The notes under the pieces were generated by a model. The model was not told the origin of the DNA. It ran no database searches and saw nothing but the letters and a program-made list of their open reading frames with translations. 64,000 nt of DNA from Actinoplanes sp. TBRC 11911 (GTDB lineage: Bacteria; Actinomycetota; Actinomycetes; Mycobacteriales; Micromonosporaceae). Both the position numbers and the translations under genes were made by a program. Shown here piece by piece: positions 58,770-64,000 of this stretch. The stretch spans positions 62,001-126,000 of the forward strand of contig NZ_JABBNC010000030.1 of assembly GCF_012933445.1 (NCBI RefSeq), given 5' to 3'. Every line of letters starts with the position of its first letter. Positions within the stretch are counted from its first letter, which is position 1.

Positions 58770-58779
<10 letters not shown>
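57775..58779 (+). pseudogene. Acyl-CoA dehydrogenase with internal frameshifting deletion
   Basis: Residues 1-285 follow a normal long-chain acyl-CoA dehydrogenase (IGAIGMTEPGGGSDLQAIRT, GSKTFITNGYLADVVI, FGKPLIGHQNTRMVLA). At about 58650 the sequence jumps, out of frame, to the very end of the family: LQIFGGYGYTTEYPIATMYA, ARVQKIYGGTNEIMKELIA. About 60-70 residues of the C-terminal domain are missing, and the original frame reads nonsense until past 58754. The true stop at 58777 overlaps the thiolase start. The product cannot fold or bind FAD normally. Confidence 0.82.
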
Positions 58780-59953
<1,174 letters not shown>

Positions 59954-59957
<4 letters not shown>

Positions 59958-61930
59958 CCCGCGAGCAGGGCGACCCCAGCGGCGTCGTTGGAGTGCGTCC
60001 GATGATCCGCTACGAGCGCGACTCCGGCGGCGTGGTCACGCTGACCATGGACGATCCCGCGCAGAGCGCCAACACCATGAACGCGACGTACGTGACGGCG
60101 ATGTCGACGGCGCTCGACCGCCTCGAAGCCGAGCGGGACACCGTCACCGGGGTGATCGTGACCAGCGCGAAGAACACGTTCTTCGCGGGTGGCGACCTGC
60201 CGCTGATGAGCAGGGCGACCCCGGACGACGCGCCCCGGCTGTTCACGCTGCTCGGCACGATCAAGCGGGACCTGCGGCGGCTGGAGACGTACGGACGGCC
60301 GGTCGTCGCCGCGATCAACGGCGCCGCGCTCGGTGGCGGCCTGGAGATCGCGCTCGCCTGCCACCACCGGATCGCCCTGGACGCGCCCGGCACGCGGGTC
60401 GGCTTTCCCGAGGTCACGCTCGGGCTGCTGCCGGGCGCGGGCGGCGTCACCCGCACGGTCCGGATGCTCGGGCTGGTCCCCGCGCTGACGATTTGGCTGC
60501 TGACCGGCCGCCGCATGCGTCCCGCCGATGCCCGCGAGAACGGCCTGGTCGACGACGTGGCGGCCACGCCGGAGGAGATGTTCGCCAAGGCTCGAGCGTG
60601 GATCGCGGCGCATCCCCACGCCCACCAATCATGGGATGGAGAAAGCTCCCCCGGCACGTCGCCACCGGGCTCCCTGGCGGCCTTCCCCGCGGTGCTGCGC
60701 CAGCAGCTCAAGGGCGCCTCGCTACCCGCTCCGGAGGCGATCCTCGCGACCGCCGTCGAAGGCATGCAGGTCGACTTCGAGACCGCCCAGCGCATCGAGA
60801 CCCGGCACCTGATCACGCTGATCACCGGGCCGGTCGCCAAGAACATGATCGGCGCGATGTTCTTCGACATGCGCGCGGTCAACGGCGGCCTCGCCCGGCC
60901 GCGGGTCGAGGTCCGGGAGGCCCGCCGGGTCGCGGTGCTCGGCGCCGGCATGATGGGCGCCGGCATCGCCGCCGCCTGCACCCGCGCGGGCATAACCGTA
61001 ATAGTACGAGATATCCGAAATGTGAAGTTGGATGGACTGGCCACCACGACGGAGATCGACGACCTCCGTGACTGCGACGTCGTGATCGAGGCCGTGTTCG
61101 AGGACCCCGACCTGAAACGCGCCGTCTTCCGCGAGGTGAAACCGGTCCTGGCCCCGGACGCCCTGCTCGCCTCGAACACGTCCACCCTGCCGATCACCGG
61201 GCTGGCCGAGGACGACCCGAACTTCGTCGGCATGCACTTCTTCTCGCCGGTCGCCAAGATGCCGCTGCTGGAGATCGTGGTCGGCGCGCGCACGAGCGAC
61301 AGCGCCGTCGCCCGGGCCTTCGACCTGGGCCGCCGCCTCGGCAAGACCCCCATCGTGGTCGGCGACGGCCGCGGCTTCTTCACCAGCCGGGTCATCGGGA
61401 AGTTCCTCGACGAGGCCATCGCCATGCTCGCCGAGGGCGTCCCGGCCGCATCGATCGAGCACGCCGCCCTGCAGGCCGGTTACCCGACCGGTCCCTTGGC
61501 GCTCGCTGACGAGGTTAGCCTCACGCTCATGCAACGGATCCAGCGGCAGAGCGGGACGCGGCTCCCGATCGTCGACGAGCTCATCGACAACGGCCGTCCG
61601 GGCCGGGCCGGTGGCGCCGGCTTCTACGTCTACGACCAGGGCAAACGCGCAGGACTCTGGCCCGGCGTCACGGCGAGGGCCACCGACGCGGGACGAAATG
61701 TGCCGTTCGACGACCTGCGGGACCGGCTGCTGTTCGCCGAGGCGATCGACGCGCGGCGCTGCCTCGACGAGGGCGTGCTGCGCACCGAGGAGGACGGCAA
61801 CGTCGGCTCGATCCTCGGCATCGGCTACCCGGCGTGGACCGGTGGGGTGCTGCGCTTCACGAAACAGCCGGGCTTCCCGGCCAGCGCGGCCGAGCTCGCG
61901 ACGCGGTACGGCGAGCGGTTCGCCTCGTGA
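59954..61930 (+). CDS. fadB: FadB-like enoyl-CoA hydratase/3-hydroxyacyl-CoA dehydrogenase
   Basis: A 658-aa bifunctional protein. The crotonase part (residues 15-200) has AGGDLPLM and NGAALGGGLEIALACHHRIA, followed by GFPEVTLGLLPGAGG with the catalytic Glu region. The dehydrogenase part has VAVLGAGMMGAGIAAACTRAG and later LPITGLAEDDPNFVGMHFFS with the catalytic His. Right after the dinucleotide motif (about residue 355) the NAD-binding domain is short by about 30 residues compared with relatives, with an AT-rich scar at 60990-61040, so NAD binding is doubtful. Overlaps on both sides are 4 bp. Confidence 0.85.
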
Positions 61931-63015
61931 GCGGCCCGCTCGACGGGGTCCGGGTGATCGAGCTGGCCAGCCTCGCGCCCGCGCCGTTCGGCTGCATGAT
62001 GCTCGCCGACCTGGGCGCCGACGTGATCCTGGTGGATCGGCCCGGCGGCAGCGCGCTGCCCGGCATCCCGCCGCGATCCCTGCAGCGCGGCCGCCGCAGG
62101 GTCACCCTCGACCTCAAGACCGACGCCGGGATGACCGACCTGCTGCGCCTGATCGAGCACGCCGACGTGCTGGTCGAGGGCTTCCGGCCGGGCGTCGCCG
62201 AGCGCCTCGGGTTCGGCCCGGCGGACTCCGAGAAGATCAACCCCCGGCTCGTGTACGCCCGGATGACCGGCTGGGGTCAAGAAGGGCCGTTCGCCGTACG
62301 GGCCGGGCACGACATCGACTACATAGCGCTCGCCGGGGCGCTGGAGCCGCTGGGCCGCCCCGGGGAGACGCCGCACGCCCCGATGAACCTGGTCGGCGAC
62401 TTCGGCGGCGGCGGCATGCTGCTCGCCGTCGGGGTGCTGGCCGCGCTGCTGGAACGCGAGCGTTCCGGCCGCGGGCAGGTAGTCGACGCGGCCATGCTGG
62501 ACGGGTCGGCGCTGCTCACGTCGTTCGTGCGCGGCATGATCGACTCGGGGCAGTGGTCGCGGACGCGCGGCGAGAACCTGCTCGACGGCGGTGCACCTTT
62601 CTATGACACGTACGCGACGGCGGACGGCGGGTTCATGGCCGTGGGGGCGCTCGAACCGGTCTTCTACTCCGAGCTGCTCGCCGGGCTGGAACTCGACGAG
62701 CGGGACCTGCCCGGACAGTACGACCGGGACGGCTGGCCATCGCTGCGCGCGGTCTTCACCGAACGGTTCGCGTCGCGCACCAGGGACGAGTGGACGGCGG
62801 TCTTCGACGGGACCGACGCCTGCGTGGTGCCGGTGCTCTCGCCGGCCGAGGCGCCGGGCCATCCGCACAATCTCGCGCGGGGCACCTTCGAGAGTGCCGA
62901 CGGGGTCGTGCAGCCCGCGCCGGCACCTCGCTTCGGGCGTACGCAAGCAAGCATGCCGGACCCACCACGCGCCGCAGGTGTGGCGGAGATCCTTTCTGGA
63001 TGGTCGAATTTGTGA
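61927..63015 (+). CDS. Family III CoA transferase (AMACR-like)
   Basis: A 362-aa protein whose GTG start overlaps the FadB stop. The family start is VRVIELASLAPAPFGCMMLA, then RRRVTLDLKTDAG, VLVEGFRPGVAERLG, YARMTGWGQEGP and HDIDYIALAGAL with the conserved Asp. This length and pattern match alpha-methylacyl-CoA racemase of actinomycetes, which epimerises 2-methyl-branched acyl-CoAs for beta-oxidation. A CoA transferase role is the alternative. It is the last gene of the operon and looks intact. Confidence 0.9.
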   Translation: MSGPLDGVRVIELASLAPAPFGCMMLADLGADVILVDRPGGSALPGIPPRSLQRGRRRVTLDLKTDAGMTDLLRLIEHADVLVEGFRPGVAERLGFGPADSEKINPRLVYARMTGWGQEGPFAVRAGHDIDYIALAGALEPLGRPGETPHAPMNLVGDFGGGGMLLAVGVLAALLERERSGRGQVVDAAMLDGSALLTSFVRGMIDSGQWSRTRGENLLDGGAPFYDTYATADGGFMAVGALEPVFYSELLAGLELDERDLPGQYDRDGWPSLRAVFTERFASRTRDEWTAVFDGTDACVVPVLSPAEAPGHPHNLARGTFESADGVVQPAPAPRFGRTQASMPDPPRAAGVAEILSGWSNL

Positions 63016-63238
63016 ACCCGTAATCTTCCGGACACCAAATGCCGTGCCGGGATCATTCCGGCGAAGGTCTTTGCGCCGGCAAGCACCAATTCACACGATC
63101 GTTCAATCATCTGCCAGATCAGCGGAGAATTGTCGCCGCACGGTTGCCTGCAGTACGCCTTTCCCTTACCCGGTGCACCAATGATCCCTCCCAGCGCGCA
63201 CACCCCACTGTGCGCGGCCTGAGAGAGGACTCACAAGA

Positions 63239-64000
63239 GTGCGCACCACCCTGATCCGACCCCTCGCCGTGACCCTCGCGGCCGCAACCATAGCCGCGGT
63301 CGCGGCCTGTTCGCCGCCGGAGAAGAAGACCGAGGCGTCGACGAGCTCGGCGGCCACCGCCACCAGCGCCGCCGACCTCGGCGGCATGGACGCGCTGGTC
63401 GCCGCCGCCAAGAAGGAGGGGCAGCTCAACGTCATCGCGCTGCCGCCGGACTGGGCCAACTACGGCGCGATCATCAAGGCGTTCGGCGACAAGTACGGCA
63501 TCAAGGTCAACTCGGCTCAGCCGGACGCGTCCAGCCAGGACGAGATCAACGCTGCCGACCAGCTCAAGGGCCAGGACAAGGCGCCCGACGTGTTCGACCT
63601 CGGCGGTGCCGTGGCGAACGCGAACGTCGCCAAGTTCGCCCCGTACAAGGTGACCACGTTCGCCGACATCCCGGACAACCTCAAGGACGCGAGCGGCACC
63701 TGGGTGAACGACTACGGCGGCTTCATGTCGGTCGGCTACGACAGCTCGAAGGTGCCGGCCCCCACGTCGCTCGCCGACCTGCTCAAGCCGGCCTACAAGG
63801 GCAAGGTCGCTCTCAACGGTGACCCGACGCAGGCCGGTTCCGCGTTCTCCGCGGTGCAGATGGTCTCGATCGCGAACGGCGGCACCGCCGACAACATCAA
63901 GCCCGGCGTCGACTTCTTCGGCCAGCTGAAGAAGGCCGGCAACTTCCTGCCGGTCGACCCGACCCCGGCCACCATCCAGGCGGGTCAGACCCCGGTCGTC
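63239..64000 (+). CDS. ABC transporter substrate-binding lipoprotein (5' part)
   Basis: From GTG 63239 (GAGAGAGGA upstream) the frame stays open to the right edge, giving 254 residues. A lipoprotein signal ends in AVAACS (lipid-bearing Cys24), followed by a Ser/Ala/Thr-rich linker. The rest is a type 2 periplasmic-binding fold of the iron/spermidine group (LVAAAKKEGQLNVIALPPDW, FGDKYGIKVNSAQPDASSQD, LLKPAYKGKVALNGDPTQAG). It should capture a small solute outside the membrane; permease and ATPase genes are expected beyond the window. Confidence 0.9.
   Translation, partial: MRTTLIRPLAVTLAAATIAAVAACSPPEKKTEASTSSAATATSAADLGGMDALVAAAKKEGQLNVIALPPDWANYGAIIKAFGDKYGIKVNSAQPDASSQDEINAADQLKGQDKAPDVFDLGGAVANANVAKFAPYKVTTFADIPDNLKDASGTWVNDYGGFMSVGYDSSKVPAPTSLADLLKPAYKGKVALNGDPTQAGSAFSAVQMVSIANGGTADNIKPGVDFFGQLKKAGNFLPVDPTPATIQAGQTPVV

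Overview
The window is high-GC actinobacterial chromosomal DNA. Frequent GTG starts, overlapping ATGA/GTGA gene junctions, SARP regulators, an F420-type luciferase-like oxidoreductase, a DUF1918 protein and a soluble chemotaxis-type receptor together suggest a motile Micromonosporaceae-like organism such as Actinoplanes. That placement is inference. I saw no rRNA or tRNA gene, CRISPR array or replication origin.

Layout. 1-2.2 kb: the start of a Tat-exported protein (minus strand), a dispersed palindromic repeat, a broken HAD hydrolase and an AraC regulator. 2.2-16.6 kb: a regulatory and redox neighbourhood with an FAD monooxygenase, an in-frame double SARP, an ECF sigma factor, a third SARP domain protein, two paralogous MarR regulators, a degenerate PLP-decarboxylase-like gene, a zinc-free MDR oxidoreductase, an M20 peptidase, a histidine-rich triple-repeat protein, an amidase, an NmrA-like reductase, an alpha/beta hydrolase, and a tautomerase-SnoaL fusion with its TetR repressor. 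Nine near-identical palindromic sites (consensus TGATTAYNGGCACATGCCC) lie in the promoters of this block, so it looks like a compact MarR regulon. The last two genes share a separate 20-bp TetR operator.

16.6-22 kb: a scarred region. An IS4-family element sits inside a palindromic repeat, an IS630-family transposase follows, and between them lies a three-gene operon (2-TM protein, stand-alone Clp-N-repeat protein, 69-aa protein). 22-27 kb: phosphoketolase, a membrane sulfatase/LTA-synthase-like protein and a nucleoside hydrolase. 27-28.2 kb: repeats (62-bp tandem repeats derived from a tetR gene, another palindromic element, a 22-bp minisatellite). 28.2-38.1 kb: a Tubby/LURP-one-like protein, an ArsR sensor with a P1B-4 metal ATPase, a soluble Ser/Thr kinase, an ABC exporter, a NarL-type two-component pair, a PucR-type regulator and an LLM oxidoreductase. 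38.1-39.2 kb: a palindromic element and a 16-bp minisatellite.

39.2-51.6 kb: small conserved proteins, a coupled 42-aa/DUF4231-like pair, a class III aminotransferase, a two-GAF soluble MCP, a large (about 0.7 kb) inverted repeat, a DUF1918 protein with an enterochelin-esterase-like hydrolase, the pntAa-pntAb-pntB transhydrogenase operon and an acetoacetate-decarboxylase-like protein. 51.8-57.7 kb: GNATs, catechol 1,2-dioxygenase, a class IV aminotransferase, a fifth palindromic element and two TetR regulators. 57.8-63.0 kb: a fatty-acid/acyl-CoA operon (acyl-CoA dehydrogenase with a frameshifting deletion, thiolase, FadB-like fusion with a shortened NAD domain, CoA transferase). The window ends inside a lipoprotein ABC substrate-binding protein.

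The most interesting signals are the MarR-box regulon, the five-copy 45-bp palindrome family (one copy split by an IS), the Clp-N operon between two IS elements, the 42-aa/DUF4231 pair, and the large inverted repeat at 45.2-45.9 kb.
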